From assembly GCA_045591925.1 (NCBI GenBank), contig JAZNTW010000096.1, positions 62,001 through 126,000 of the forward strand: 64,000 bases of DNA, written 5' to 3'. The notes beneath the pieces are model-generated. The model made no database searches. It saw only the letters and a program-made list of their open reading frames with translations, and was not told the origin of the DNA. The translations under genes were made by a program, and so were the position numbers. Position 1 is the stretch's first letter; every line of letters begins with the position of its first letter. Below are positions 63,666 to 64,000 of the stretch, piece after piece. This DNA comes from Firm-04 sp045591925 (GTDB lineage: Bacteria; Bacillota; Clostridia; Oscillospirales; Ruminococcaceae).

Positions 63666-64000
63666 ACGCGCCCTCCTGTTTGCTTGGTATGCTCCATTGC
63701 CGCCGTGAGTTTCTCAAACAGCAGCATCACACCGCGGTAGCCAAACGGCTGCTCCTCTTCCTGAAATCCGATTCCGGCTAAATCCCTGTGATAATACATT
63801 GCGTCATTGCCGATGACGGCGTCAATTTCGGTTTCTCTCCGATAGTTGAGCATGGTCGGAGACAAATTCGAGTAAATACGTGTTTCCGGCGATACCTCTG
63901 CAAGTTTTTTGATAAATACAAAATTACGCTCGCCAACGGTTCCATAGATTTCCGGAACCGTAAAACCATATTCCGTCAACGCAAGCGCAAGTTCAAAGCT
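63662..64000 (-). CDS. Second nitrogenase component 1-like protein, cut by the window edge
   Basis: Only the C-terminal ~112 residues are in the window; the frame stays open through base 64000 (SFELALALTEYGFTVPEIYG). It has LSPTMLNYRRETEIDAVIGND and the late PFGYRGVMLLFEKL, the 'gy.G...l...' end of NifD/NifK-type proteins. The stop overlaps the start of the next gene (ATGA), so the two are probably subunits of one complex. Confidence 0.75.
   Translation of the reverse strand, partial: SFELALALTEYGFTVPEIYGTVGERNFVFIKKLAEVSPETRIYSNLSPTMLNYRRETEIDAVIGNDAMYYHRDLAGIGFQEEEQPFGYRGVMLLFEKLTAAMEHTKQTGGRV

Noticed and set aside
62538..63740. 400-aa plus-strand frame opposite the nitrogenase-like gene
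   Set aside because: Composition is that of an antisense shadow; the minus strand has the conserved protein.
1..64000. tRNA, rRNA, CRISPR arrays, transposases, phage genes
   Set aside because: Looked for on both strands by eye; none recognised.

Overview
The window reads as a chromosomal segment of a low-to-medium GC, spore-forming-lineage Clostridia bacterium, most likely a Ruminococcaceae/Oscillospiraceae gut commensal. This is an inference from gene content and order, not from a 16S gene. The clues are yqfC-yqfD-phoH-ybeY-era-(yqzL-like)-recO in the Firmicutes order, a YlbJ-like sporulation membrane protein, hprK-PHP-murB-rapZ, Shine-Dalgarno sites of the AAGGAGG type, and sigma-A promoters with a TG extended -10. 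Coding density is high. No rRNA, tRNA, prophage, transposase or CRISPR array was found.

Region 1 (1-9.4 kb) holds a Cys4/low-complexity protein, YlbJ and a DUF3139-like protein on the minus strand, then the plus-strand housekeeping run yqfC to recO, ending in an unusual acetyltransferase/ADP-ribosyltransferase-like fusion (8031-9380). Two copies of a short inverted-repeat element sit here, a third lies at 55.8 kb, and a divergent relative is at 2.0 kb.

Region 2 (9.4-17.6 kb, minus strand) is a vitamin B12 uptake module. A strong promoter, a compact cobalamin-riboswitch-like aptamer and a terminator precede a small basic protein, two secreted or membrane-anchored DUF4430-type proteins (one with the alpha-barrel plus beta-domain layout of transcobalamin/intrinsic factor), and a complete ECF transporter (EcfT, fused double ATPase, S component).

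Region 3 (17.9-32.1 kb, plus strand) is mostly conserved housekeeping: two PHP phosphoesterases, pth, a leucine-rich-repeat lipoprotein, mfd, a Ser/Glu-rich lipoprotein, hprK, murB, a YcxB-like protein, rapZ and birA. It ends with a membrane protein that joins a sigma-region-4-like segment to three PepSY domains.

Region 4 (32.1-50.4 kb, minus strand) is a surface polysaccharide locus: an initiating sugar phosphotransferase, ManC, Gmd and an Rmd-like reductase (predicted GDP-D-rhamnose supply), several glycosyltransferases, a glycosyltransferase-methyltransferase fusion, a Wzm/Wzt ABC exporter with a C-terminal glycan-binding domain, GtrII- and GtrA-like membrane proteins and an FAD oxidoreductase.

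Region 5 (50.5-64 kb, minus strand) holds a metallophosphoesterase, a large 2-hydroxyacyl-CoA dehydratase-activase-type protein, an SGNH hydrolase lipoprotein, and an apparent operon that runs from two nitrogenase-component-1-like proteins (the first cut by the window edge) through a stop-interrupted gene and an acetyltransferase to HypF-HypC-HypD, a VOC protein, a small protein and HypE. Hyp proteins build the Fe(CN)2CO unit of [NiFe] hydrogenases; no hydrogenase subunit, HypA or HypB is visible here. The pairing with nitrogenase-like proteins is one of the most interesting features, together with the B12 module and the GNAT-ART fusion.
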